Assembly: GCF_030464885.1 (NCBI RefSeq)
Contig: NZ_JALPRJ010000070.1
Span: 1-44,438, forward strand
DNA: 44,438 nt
Direction: 5' to 3'
DNA from: Caballeronia sp. SEWSISQ10-4 2
GTDB lineage: Bacteria; Pseudomonadota; Gammaproteobacteria; Burkholderiales; Burkholderiaceae
Each line of letters begins with the position of its first letter. Within the stretch, counting starts at the first letter, position 1. Position numbers and translations under genes: made by a program. The notes below the pieces were generated by a model that worked only from the letters and a program-made list of their open reading frames with translations, was not told the DNA's origin and searched no databases. This document shows positions 14,969 to 22,308 of this stretch, piece by piece.

Positions 14969-15928
14969 ATGGCTTCCGACTCTTCCAATCTGATTTCCGC
15001 CACACCGGAGCCTGCCGCCTCGCCATGGCGACGGCAACTGGCCGGTGCGCTGTTCGGGCAGCGCCGTGCAACCCACGTTGCGGCGTCGGGCACGCGGGGC
15101 GCGGGGCGTGCGTTATTGCGTAATCCATCGGCGCTGGCCGGGCTAGGGCTGCTCGCGGTATTCATCGCGCTCGCGCTGTGCGCAGGCCATTTGTTTCCCG
15201 GAGATCCCCTTGACATGGTGGCTGCGCCCTTTGAATGGCCGGGCGCCGATCCGCAATACTGGCTCGGCACCGATTCGCTTGGGCGCGATGTGGCAGCCGG
15301 CATCGCACACGGCACGCGGGTGTCGTTGCTGATCGGCGCCTCATCGGCGGCGATCGGACTCGTAATCGGCACGCTGGTCGGCGCGACCGGCGGGTTTTTC
15401 GGCGGTGTGGTCGACGATCTTCTGGTGCGCGTGACCGAGCTTTTTCAAACCGTGCCGTCATTTCTGTTGGTGATCGTGATCGTCGCGATCGGCCGGCCGA
15501 GCGTGACGATCATCGCGCTGGCGATCGGCATCGCGTCGTGGCCGACTGTCGCGCGGATCGTGCGCGCTGAATTTCGCACGCTGCGCCAGTCGGACTTCGT
15601 GCTCGCCGCGCGCAGCCATGGGTTCAGCAACGCGCGCATCATCTTCGGCGAGATTCTGCCGAATGCGTTGCCGCCGGTGATCGTGACCGCGTCGGTGATG
15701 GTGGCGAGCGCGATCCTGATCGAATCGTCGCTGTCGTTTCTCGGCATGGGAGACCCGAACGTCGTCAGTTGGGGCGGCATGATCGGCTCCGGCCGAGACG
15801 CCTTGCGCACGGCGTGGTATCTGACCGCGATTCCCGGCGCCGCAATCGTGCTGGCGGTGCTGGCGCTCAACCTGCTCGGCGACGGTCTGAACGACGCGCT
15901 GAATCCGCGCCTGCGCGAGCGCATCTGA
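14969..15928 (+). CDS. ABC transporter permease, DppC/GsiD-like
   Basis: A 319-residue inner-membrane permease. A cytoplasmic N-terminus of about 55 residues precedes the first span (ALAGLGLLAVFIALALCAG). The DppC hallmark HxLGTDSLGRD appears as YWLGTDSLGRDVAAGIAHGT, and the EAA loop is SDFVLAARSHGFSNARIIFG then EILPNALPPV. GAGGGATGAA precedes the ATG. It pairs with the DppB-like permease 38 bp upstream. The N-terminal tail is longer than usual for DppC, with a Gly/Ala/Arg-rich stretch of no known role. Confidence 0.94.
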   Translation: MASDSSNLISATPEPAASPWRRQLAGALFGQRRATHVAASGTRGAGRALLRNPSALAGLGLLAVFIALALCAGHLFPGDPLDMVAAPFEWPGADPQYWLGTDSLGRDVAAGIAHGTRVSLLIGASSAAIGLVIGTLVGATGGFFGGVVDDLLVRVTELFQTVPSFLLVIVIVAIGRPSVTIIALAIGIASWPTVARIVRAEFRTLRQSDFVLAARSHGFSNARIIFGEILPNALPPVIVTASVMVASAILIESSLSFLGMGDPNVVSWGGMIGSGRDALRTAWYLTAIPGAAIVLAVLALNLLGDGLNDALNPRLRERI

Positions 15929-15949
15929 CAACGTACCTGAGGATGCATT

Positions 15950-17659
15950 GTGCCAAACCTGCTTGAAGTACGCGACTTGCGCGTGAGTTTCGGCGCGCAT
16001 GAGGCGGTATGCGGCTTGAACTTTGAGATCGCGCAGGGGGAGACGCTGGCGCTCGTCGGCGAATCGGGCTGCGGCAAGTCGGCGACCGCGCTTTCGCTGA
16101 TGCGACTCGTGCCCACGCCGGGACGCGTAACAGGGAGTCTGCGCTTCGACGGCCATGAGTTGCTGGAACTGCCGGCACGGGAGATTCGCGCGATCCGTGG
16201 CCGGCAGATCTCGATGATCTTCCAGGAACCGATGACATCGCTCAATCCGGTGCTGTCGATTGGTGCGCAGATCGTCGAGACCTTGCGGCAGCATGAGCGG
16301 CTGTCCAAAGCGGCGGCGTGGAAGCGCGCAGTCGAACTGCTGGAACTGGTGCAGATTCCAGAACCGCAGCGGCGCGTGTTCGACTATCCGCACGAGCTGT
16401 CGGGCGGTCAACGGCAGCGCGTGATGATCGCGATGGCAGTGGCCTGCCGCCCGCGTCTGTTGATTGCGGACGAACCGACCACGGCGCTCGACGTGACGAT
16501 CCAGGCGCACATTCTCGAACTGCTGGATGGTTTGCGACGCGAACTGTCGATGTCGCTGCTGCTGATCACGCACGACCTCGGCATCGTCGCCAAACATGCG
16601 GATCGTGTCGCGGTGATGCTGGCTGGCGAGAAGGTCGAAGAAGCGCCGGTCGCGCAACTCTTCACGCAACCGAGGCATCCGTACACACGGGGTCTGCTCG
16701 GCGCGTCGCTGAATCTCGCGGACGATCTGCACTATCGCGGCTGGAAGTTGCCGGAAATCCGCCACGGTGTCGCCGACGACGGCAAGCCGAGCTTCGCAGT
16801 CGTGCCGCGTGCGCCGCGTACAGGTCAGTATGTCGCGGATGCAGTGCCGGGCGTTGCGGCAGCCAACGAAGCGCCACTGCTCGCGCTGCATGACGTGCAG
16901 ATCGATTATCCGCAGCGTCATGGCAAGACGACGCTGCGTGCTGTCGATGGCGTGTCGCTGCAAATCGCGCGCGGCGAGACAGTCGGCCTCGTCGGTGAAT
17001 CCGGTTGCGGCAAGTCGACGCTATCGAAGGCGATCTTGCGGCTCCTGCCGGCCGCGGGCGGACAGATCCGTTTGCGTGGTACCGATCTGGTGCCGCTGCG
17101 CGAGCGCGAACTACGACCGCTGCGCCGCCACGTGCAAATGGTGTTTCAGGATCCGTATGCATCGCTCAATCCGCGCCGCACGGTGGCAGAGATTCTGAAT
17201 ACGGTACTGGTGGTCAACGGCGTCGGCGATGCTCAACAACGCCGTACACGTATCGCCGCTATCCTCGACCGGGTCGGTCTGCCCAGTTCCGCGCTTGGCC
17301 GCTTTCCGCACGAGTTTTCAGGTGGGCAACGGCAACGTATCGGCATTGCCCGAGCGCTTGTGCTCGAACCGGATCTGCTGATCTGCGACGAACCAGTGTC
17401 CGCGCTCGACGTGTCGATTCAGGCGCAGATACTGAATCTGCTGGTCGATCTGAAGCGCGATCTGGGGCTCGCGTATCTGTTCATCTCGCACGATCTTTCG
17501 GTGGTGCGCTACATTGCCGATCGTGTGCACGTGATGCAAGCCGGGCGTATTGTCGAGAGCGGCCATCATCGCGACATCTGGCGCGATCCGCAGCATGTCT
17601 ACACGCGCACGCTACTCGATGCGATTCCCGGCAAGACCTTCAATGTGCAGGCTGCATAG
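15950..17659 (+). CDS. ABC transporter double ATPase (DppD-DppF fusion type)
   Basis: A 569-residue cytoplasmic protein with two complete nucleotide-binding domains, powering the permease pair. Domain 1: Walker A GESGCGKSATAL (37-48), signature LSGGQRQRVMIAMA, Walker B LLIADEPTTALD, and the switch His in LLLITHDLGIVAKHADR. Domain 2, from about residue 310: GESGCGKSTLSK near 350, FSGGQRQRIGIARAL, LLICDEPVSALDVS, and FISHDLSVVRYIADR. The peptide-transporter C-terminal extension RHPYTRGLL follows domain 1 and HVYTRTLLDAIPG follows domain 2. The start is a GTG at 15950 with TGAGG upstream; the nearby ATG at 15943 is out of frame. This layout matches GsiA or YejF-type fused ATPases. It is the last gene of the plus-strand operon. 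Confidence 0.93.
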   Translation: MPNLLEVRDLRVSFGAHEAVCGLNFEIAQGETLALVGESGCGKSATALSLMRLVPTPGRVTGSLRFDGHELLELPAREIRAIRGRQISMIFQEPMTSLNPVLSIGAQIVETLRQHERLSKAAAWKRAVELLELVQIPEPQRRVFDYPHELSGGQRQRVMIAMAVACRPRLLIADEPTTALDVTIQAHILELLDGLRRELSMSLLLITHDLGIVAKHADRVAVMLAGEKVEEAPVAQLFTQPRHPYTRGLLGASLNLADDLHYRGWKLPEIRHGVADDGKPSFAVVPRAPRTGQYVADAVPGVAAANEAPLLALHDVQIDYPQRHGKTTLRAVDGVSLQIARGETVGLVGESGCGKSTLSKAILRLLPAAGGQIRLRGTDLVPLRERELRPLRRHVQMVFQDPYASLNPRRTVAEILNTVLVVNGVGDAQQRRTRIAAILDRVGLPSSALGRFPHEFSGGQRQRIGIARALVLEPDLLICDEPVSALDVSIQAQILNLLVDLKRDLGLAYLFISHDLSVVRYIADRVHVMQAGRIVESGHHRDIWRDPQHVYTRTLLDAIPGKTFNVQAA

Positions 17660-17780
17660 TCCATACAAGTGGATCAGGCCGCGTCGGCGCGGTGCGCGGC
17701 TGACGCTGCGCAGTGCCGTACGTCCGGCGTCGCCCGGCAGCAAATGGGTTGCGCCGGTCGAACGTCATGGTACGTCATGG

Positions 17781-18830
17781 TTATTGCCGCTGAACGACAT
17801 CGAGCCCATCCTGGGACGCGCCATGGTGCGCAAGCCGTCCAAAGAACGGATGGCCCGGATCGTTGAATCCGGGCGTCGACGGATGGCCGCTCGCAACAAG
17901 CGAATCGACGAACGCTTCATCCTCTGCGCTCAGTCGGTAGCGCAGAGCCGGCAGGTAGTCGTTCCATTGCGCTTCGGTGCGCGGACCCGCGATCGTCGAA
18001 CTGATGTAGCGGCTATTGAGCACCCACGCAAGCGCAAATTGCCCTGCGGACAGGCCGCGTGCTTCAGCATGCTCGCGCACGCGCCGCGCCAGTTCGAGCG
18101 ATTCCGGACGCCATTCCGTTTGCTGCAGGCGCCGGTCGCTGCGGCCTGCGCGGGTGTCGGCGGCGGGCGTCGCGCCCGGCTCGTACTTGCCGGTCAGCAC
18201 ACCGCGCGCGAGCGGGCTATACGAAATCACGCCGAGCCCATAGCGGTGCGCGGCAGTCAGCTGTTCGGCCTCGGCCTGGCGATTGGCGATGTTGTAGAGC
18301 GGTTGGCTCGCCACCGGCGCATCGAGCCCGAGCGCCTGAGCCGTATGGCTGAACTCGGCGATTTTCCACCCGCGATGGTTCGACAGTCCGTAGTAGCGCA
18401 GCTTGCCCGCCTTGATCAGGTCGTTCAGCGCGCGCACCGTTTCTTCGACCGGCGTTTCGTGGTCTTCGCGATGGATGTAGAGCAGATCGATGTAGTCGGT
18501 GTTCAGGCGTTTCAGGCTCGCGTCGACCGCGTGCACGATGTGTTTGCGCGACGCACCGCTCGCATTGACGTCGCCGTCGCGCAGCGGATTGGCGAACTTG
18601 GTCGCAAGCACCCAGCGTTCGCGCTGTGCGGCGATGCTGCGCCCGACCACGCGCTCCGATTCGCCTTTGACGTAGACGTCGGCGGTGTCGATCGAATTGA
18701 CGCCTTGCTCGTGGGCCTGGTCGATGATGCGGGCCGCGGTGGTTTCGTCGGTCGGGCCGCCGAACATCATTGTCCCGAGCGTCAGCGTCGAGACCTTGAT
18801 GCCGCTGCGGCCGAGTTGTCTGTATTCCAT
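17781..18830 (-). CDS. Aldo/keto reductase
   Basis: A 349-residue cytoplasmic NADPH-dependent oxidoreductase of the (beta/alpha)8 aldo/keto reductase family. The catalytic tetrad is Asp48, Tyr53 (SIDTADVY), Lys78 (ATKFANPLR) and His120 (LLYIHRED). The C-terminal cofactor stretch ISSTIAGPRTEAQWNDYL is typical of the YajO/Tas-like group. It would reduce a small aldehyde or ketone released from the organosulfur substrate after C-S cleavage; monooxygenases of the SsuD/SfnG type release aldehydes. That link is inference from the operon position 39 bp after a binding-protein gene. It converges with the ATPase gene, and no clear bidirectional terminator was seen in the 121-bp gap. Confidence 0.92.
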   Translation of the reverse strand: MEYRQLGRSGIKVSTLTLGTMMFGGPTDETTAARIIDQAHEQGVNSIDTADVYVKGESERVVGRSIAAQRERWVLATKFANPLRDGDVNASGASRKHIVHAVDASLKRLNTDYIDLLYIHREDHETPVEETVRALNDLIKAGKLRYYGLSNHRGWKIAEFSHTAQALGLDAPVASQPLYNIANRQAEAEQLTAAHRYGLGVISYSPLARGVLTGKYEPGATPAADTRAGRSDRRLQQTEWRPESLELARRVREHAEARGLSAGQFALAWVLNSRYISSTIAGPRTEAQWNDYLPALRYRLSAEDEAFVDSLVASGHPSTPGFNDPGHPFFGRLAHHGASQDGLDVVQRQ

Positions 18831-18869
18831 GTGAGTGAGGGTCCGTGAGGTTGGGAGTCGGCGAATGAT

Positions 18870-20489
18870 TTAGCGTTGCAGCCATACGTCGGCGAAACTC
18901 GCCGAGACGCCGTCCGGCGAGATCGTATGGTTGTGAACGGCACGCGAGTAGACGGTGAGGTATTGCGGCGACACGAGGTTGATATCCGGCAGGTCCCGTT
19001 CGAGAATGCCCTGGATCTGCGAAAAGATCTGCTTGCGTTTGCTCTCGCCGGTTTCTTCGGCCACCTGCGAGAACAACTGATCGATCTCCGGATTGCTGTA
19101 ATGCGAGGCATTGGTGAAGGGCACGCCGCTGCGGAAGTTGTTGGTTGTATAAAGCCGCGCCACGCCGGCCACCGGATCGAACAGATTGCTCATCCCGTTG
19201 ATGCTGAATTCGAAATCGCGGTCCGTGTAGATGCGCTTCAGGTAGGCCGGCAGATCCTGGCTGCGCACAGTGACCGCGATACCGACTCGCGCCAGGGCCG
19301 ATTTAACATAGGCGGCGGTGCGTGCGGGCAGATCGCCGATCGGCAACGGATCGACCGTCAGCGCGAAGCGCGTGCCGTCGGCTTTGCGCGGATAACCTGC
19401 CTCGTCGAGCAGCGCGCTCGCGCGCTCGACGTTGAACGGATAGCGCGTGGGCGCCGGATCGTAGTAGGGGCTCGACGCAATGATCGGACTCGCGAGCGGC
19501 GTCGCATAACCGTAGTAGATCACCTTGCGGATCACTTCGCGATCCAGCGCCGAAGCGATCGCCTGGCGCACCTTCGGATTCTTCAGCACCGGGTTGTCGA
19601 GATTGAATTCGATGCGCACCACGCCTGCCTGGAATTCGTAGCCGCGTGTCTCGAGCCCGAGCTTCGGGTTGTCCTTCAGGCGTGCGAGGTCCGACAACGG
19701 CACCGGCGTATCGCCGCTCAGATCGACCGAGCCATCTTCGAATGCGACCGTGCGGGCGGCGGGATCGTTGATCACCTTGACGACGATACGGTCGAGCCAG
19801 GGCTTGCCCTGGTTCCAGTAGTCGTCGTTGCGTACGTATTCGATGTAGCTGCCGCGCACCCATTTGACGAACTGGAATGGACCGGTGCCGATCGGTGTGT
19901 TGTTGGCCGGATTGGTCAGCACGTCGGTGCCGTCGTAGATGTGTTTGGGCACGATCGGCGTCTCGGACGACGAGAACGCCTTGATCAGATACGGCGCTGG
20001 CTTCGACAGCGTAATGACGACCGTATAGGGATCAGGTGTCGCGACCTCGGTGACGTTGGCGAACGTGGTCTTCGCGCGCGGGTGGACTTGCCTGAGCGTC
20101 TGGATCGAGTACGCGACGTCGGCGGACGTGAAGGGCTTGCCGTCGTGCCATTTGACGCCGTGGCGCAGATGGAAAACGTATTTGCGGTTGTCGTCGCTGA
20201 CTTCCCATGAGGTTGCGAGCGAGGGCTTGGGTTGGAACTTGAAGTCGTACTCGAGCAGGCCCTCAGTGACTTTCGGGCTGACCTTCAGGACATTGGTCGC
20301 GGTGGTGGCCAGGGCGACGAGGGCAGTCGGTTCCGGCGTCACGACAAAATTGAGCGTGCCGCCGCGCGTCTGTGCCTGCGACGGCTGACCGGCCAGCGCA
20401 ACGGCGAGTGCAAAAGCAATTCTGAGTGCCCCGCGCAATACACGCTTGCCGCGGCGGCGCGGCGCCGCTTGCGATGTGACATGTGGCAT
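18870..20489 (-). CDS. Periplasmic ABC substrate-binding protein, family 5 (copy 3)
   Basis: A 539-residue SBP_bac_5 protein with a Sec signal: basic RRRGKRVLRGALR, the hydrophobic run IAFALAVALAG, cleavage after QPSQA. Mature landmarks are TRGGTLNFVVTPEPTAL, KVTEGLLEYDFKFQP, VFHLRHGVKWHDGKPFTSAD and GTGPFQFVKWVRGSYIEYVR. Unlike copies 1 and 2 it uses the Sec route. It is very similar along its length to the protein encoded at 35747-37363 (shared mature start QTRGG and end FADxWLQR), so the two sulfur arms probably share an origin. No permease gene lies in its own operon, so it probably docks on the complex at 13950-17659. Confidence 0.92.
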   Translation of the reverse strand: MPHVTSQAAPRRRGKRVLRGALRIAFALAVALAGQPSQAQTRGGTLNFVVTPEPTALVALATTATNVLKVSPKVTEGLLEYDFKFQPKPSLATSWEVSDDNRKYVFHLRHGVKWHDGKPFTSADVAYSIQTLRQVHPRAKTTFANVTEVATPDPYTVVITLSKPAPYLIKAFSSSETPIVPKHIYDGTDVLTNPANNTPIGTGPFQFVKWVRGSYIEYVRNDDYWNQGKPWLDRIVVKVINDPAARTVAFEDGSVDLSGDTPVPLSDLARLKDNPKLGLETRGYEFQAGVVRIEFNLDNPVLKNPKVRQAIASALDREVIRKVIYYGYATPLASPIIASSPYYDPAPTRYPFNVERASALLDEAGYPRKADGTRFALTVDPLPIGDLPARTAAYVKSALARVGIAVTVRSQDLPAYLKRIYTDRDFEFSINGMSNLFDPVAGVARLYTTNNFRSGVPFTNASHYSNPEIDQLFSQVAEETGESKRKQIFSQIQGILERDLPDINLVSPQYLTVYSRAVHNHTISPDGVSASFADVWLQR

Positions 20490-20528
20490 CGTTTTGTTAG
20501 GTGAGAGGAGCAGAGGAGACCGAAGCGG

Positions 20529-21590
20529 TCAGACTGTTGCGGGCGTAAGCGCGCGACGCCGTTCGAGCGCAGCGGCAAGGGGCGCTGGATCGACCCATGC
20601 ATCGAAATCGAAATCCGACACGATGAACCCCCACTTGAACAGGAAATGCTTGAAGTCGGCGAGTGCGGCGAGCGCTTGCGGATCGAGGCCGATCGTCAAT
20701 TGCCGGTGCAGCCCGCCGGGGTACGCACGTTCGACCCAATGCTCGGCGCTACGGACCTCGCGCCCGACATAGCTCCTGACATCGGCTGCGTGGGCGTTGG
20801 CCCAGCCGCCGGTGTCGAGCGTGCGGGCCAGCACGCGTTCGACAATGTCGGGACGTTCGCGCAGCAGTTGCGCGTCAACCGTCAGCGGCCGGGGCGTACC
20901 GTTATTCGCATGAGCGAGGCGATTGGGCTGCGCGCTGATCTCGACGAGGATTTTCGCGTTGAGCAGATTCGCGATGTCGAGTCCTGTCGCACCTTTGACG
21001 AACACGATGTCGGCTTCGCCGCGCAGCAGCGCCTCGGCTTCCCGGGCGAATTCGTGCGAGCGTTGGGCGTCGAGCCACGCATCAAGCGGCGCATCGCCGG
21101 CTGGCTTGGCGTCTTCGAGTCCACGAGGCGCATGCGGAAGTTCGACGAAAACGATATCTTCGAACTGCACGCCTACCGTGTCGAGCAACGACGAGAAACC
21201 GCGCAGCGCGGTAGCCCGGTGAAAATCGACCACATTTGCGCTGGTATTGCGCGGAAATCCGAAGCGTCGCCCGGCGAGCGCTTCCGGTGTTGCGCCGAGT
21301 TGCCGGTCGAGCGTGATCAGCGCCTGGAATTCATCGACCCAGTTCAGGCCTATCAAGCGAGTGTCACTGCCTTGAGCACGCGCCCACAGCGCGGGAATAT
21401 TGCCTCCCTGGCGGAACGACCACGGCTGGCTATGGGTGAAATGCGAGCGGCGAATCAATGCGTCGTCGGCATCCTGCAACGCCTTGACGTCGATGCCGTC
21501 CGCGGCAAATTCTTCCTGCAGCCAGCCCTTTTGCACTGTGATGCCAAACGGCGTCGGTGCGGGGCAGCGCGTGTACCAGAGTCGGCTCAT
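20529..21590 (-). CDS. DszB-like sulfinate desulfinase / SsuA-fold protein with conserved Cys-His-Arg
   Basis: A 353-residue protein of the NMT1/SsuA-like periplasmic-binding fold but with no signal peptide, so cytoplasmic. It aligns by eye with DszB, 2'-hydroxybiphenyl-2-sulfinate desulfinase. Cys9 in YTRCPAPTPFG matches DszB Cys27 (YSNCPVPNALL); His50 and Arg60 in HFTHSQPWSFRQGGNIPAL match His60 and Arg70 (HFTYDQPAYTRFGGEIPPL) with identical 10-residue spacing. These are the catalytic residues of DszB, which releases sulfite from an aryl sulfinate. Later landmarks are LAGRRFGFPRN and RPDIVERVLARTLDTGGWAN. Length is close to the 365 residues of DszB. Overall identity is modest, so a different sulfinate is likely. 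The alternative is an SsuA/ThiY-like binding protein, but missing export and the three residues argue against it. Confidence 0.75.
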   Translation of the reverse strand: MSRLWYTRCPAPTPFGITVQKGWLQEEFAADGIDVKALQDADDALIRRSHFTHSQPWSFRQGGNIPALWARAQGSDTRLIGLNWVDEFQALITLDRQLGATPEALAGRRFGFPRNTSANVVDFHRATALRGFSSLLDTVGVQFEDIVFVELPHAPRGLEDAKPAGDAPLDAWLDAQRSHEFAREAEALLRGEADIVFVKGATGLDIANLLNAKILVEISAQPNRLAHANNGTPRPLTVDAQLLRERPDIVERVLARTLDTGGWANAHAADVRSYVGREVRSAEHWVERAYPGGLHRQLTIGLDPQALAALADFKHFLFKWGFIVSDFDFDAWVDPAPLAAALERRRALTPATV

Positions 21591-21838
21591 GCAATCACCT
21601 TTCGTATGTATGGGTCGTGGGACTGCGTTGATTGTCTCGGCTGCGGCCCGCGATCAATGCCGCAAGCCTGAATCGGCAGGAACAATCCGAGTAGTAAGGA
21701 CTGCGTCAATGCATGCGGTACCGGACTATCCGTAAACCCGGCAGGTGAGCGGACCGGAACAAAGGGGGACGCGTCGCGCGCACTTTCAACTGATGTCGCC
21801 GGCGCGAACGATGACTCGGTGAGAGCGGAGTGGGTCAC
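21587..21838 (-). pseudogene. Truncated LLM flavin monooxygenase relic upstream of the desulfinase gene
   Basis: From a GTG at 21838 an 83-codon frame reads ARDASPFVPVRSPAGFTDSP, then LTQSLLLGLFLPIQA. This matches the N-terminus of the intact FMN monooxygenase encoded at 37405-38607 (KPASPFVPVHSPLDYAQSP and LEQPLNLGLFLPIQA). After a few further residues (QPRQSTQS against the partner's LPRTTDWS) similarity ends, and the stop codon overlaps the desulfinase start (ATGA). Over 340 codons are missing, including all flavin- and substrate-binding loops, so it cannot be active. It now acts at most as a leader ORF whose translation is coupled to the desulfinase gene. Confidence 0.8.
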
Positions 21839-21940
21839 AGTGAGTATCCGTGTCGACCAACATGCCAGGCATGCGTTCGGTAAAGCGGGCCAAGACGTCA
21901 TGGTGCTCATGGACCACGATATTTGCGGCACCGGGCCATG

Positions 21941-21970
21941 GCTTGCGTGCAAGCAGTAAAGCACGCAAGC
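21941..21970. repeat. Inverted repeat, 10-bp arms and 10-bp spacer
   Basis: GCTTGCGTGC (21941-21950) and GCACGCAAGC (21961-21970) are exact reverse complements separated by AAGCAGTAAA. The repeat lies 350 bp before the desulfinase start and 103 bp before the minus-strand relic start at 21838. A dimeric repressor or activator site is the simplest reading. As RNA it would form a stable hairpin, with a T-run about 25 nt downstream on the plus strand. Confidence 0.7.
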
Positions 21971-22050
21971 ATTGCGAATGCCAAACAACGAATTCTGCTT
22001 TTTAATTGACGGGTTGAATGACGTGCGGAGTTGCTGTGTCTATTCAGTGC

Positions 22051-22078
22051 ATAACACGTGTGGATTCCGAGTTGTTAT
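22051..22078. promoter_or_regulatory. Inverted repeat ATAACA-16-TGTTAT, LysR-type site candidate
   Basis: ATAACA (22051-22056) and TGTTAT (22073-22078) form an interrupted palindrome in the AT-rich divergent region. The AT-rich arms and wide spacer fit a LysR-type regulator site, and CysB, the sulfur-limitation regulator, belongs to that family. The assignment to CysB or to the LysR gene at 30065 is speculative. Confidence 0.3.
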
Positions 22079-22308
22079 GAAAAATCTCCATTTGTTAAGA
22101 GGTGCTGAAAAATTAGCTTAATTAAAATCACTCATAGGGTTATTAAATCTCAGAAATCTCAAACGCACGATGGCCAAATTTGGGGGCCGCCATTAGAGTC
22201 GTACCGCTTCTAACTAATTCACGTCTGTAGCGGAACGTCTGGTTTTTAATATTTGCATTTCGCGGGCTCCCGCCTGCCGCATGAAAAATATTCCCCGAGG
22301 GCACTGAT

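Larger units (their letters stand above)
21839..22308. promoter_or_regulatory. AT-rich divergent control region between the desulfinase and KamA operons
   Basis: No gene is seen in this 470-bp region, which must carry promoters for two divergent operons. From about 22000 to 22260 it is clearly AT-rich against its surroundings, with runs such as TTAGCTTAATTAAAATC. It contains the inverted repeats listed separately at 21941-21970 and 22051-22078, and a CCAAATTTGG palindrome at 22174-22183. No -10/-35 pair with standard spacing stood out. The KamA start at 22309 has a weak GAGGGC site. Confidence 0.6.

Noticed and set aside
15458..16963. A 501-codon minus-strand open frame opposite permease and ATPase genes.
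   Set aside because: It has shadow-frame composition; the plus strand encodes clear Walker and EAA motifs.
17660..17780. A bidirectional terminator between the ATPase and aldo/keto reductase genes.
   Set aside because: GC-rich symmetric pieces exist but none is followed by a T-run in either direction. The tandem CGTCATGGTACGTCATGG is only a short direct repeat.
17550..20210. Long plus-strand open frames opposite the aldo/keto reductase and binding-protein genes.
   Set aside because: They are Arg/His-rich antisense frames typical of GC-rich DNA, without motifs. The minus-strand genes have full family signatures.
20529..21590. Annotation as a periplasmic sulfonate or nitrate binding protein.
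   Set aside because: No signal peptide is present and the DszB residues Cys, His and Arg are conserved in context. This remains the main alternative.
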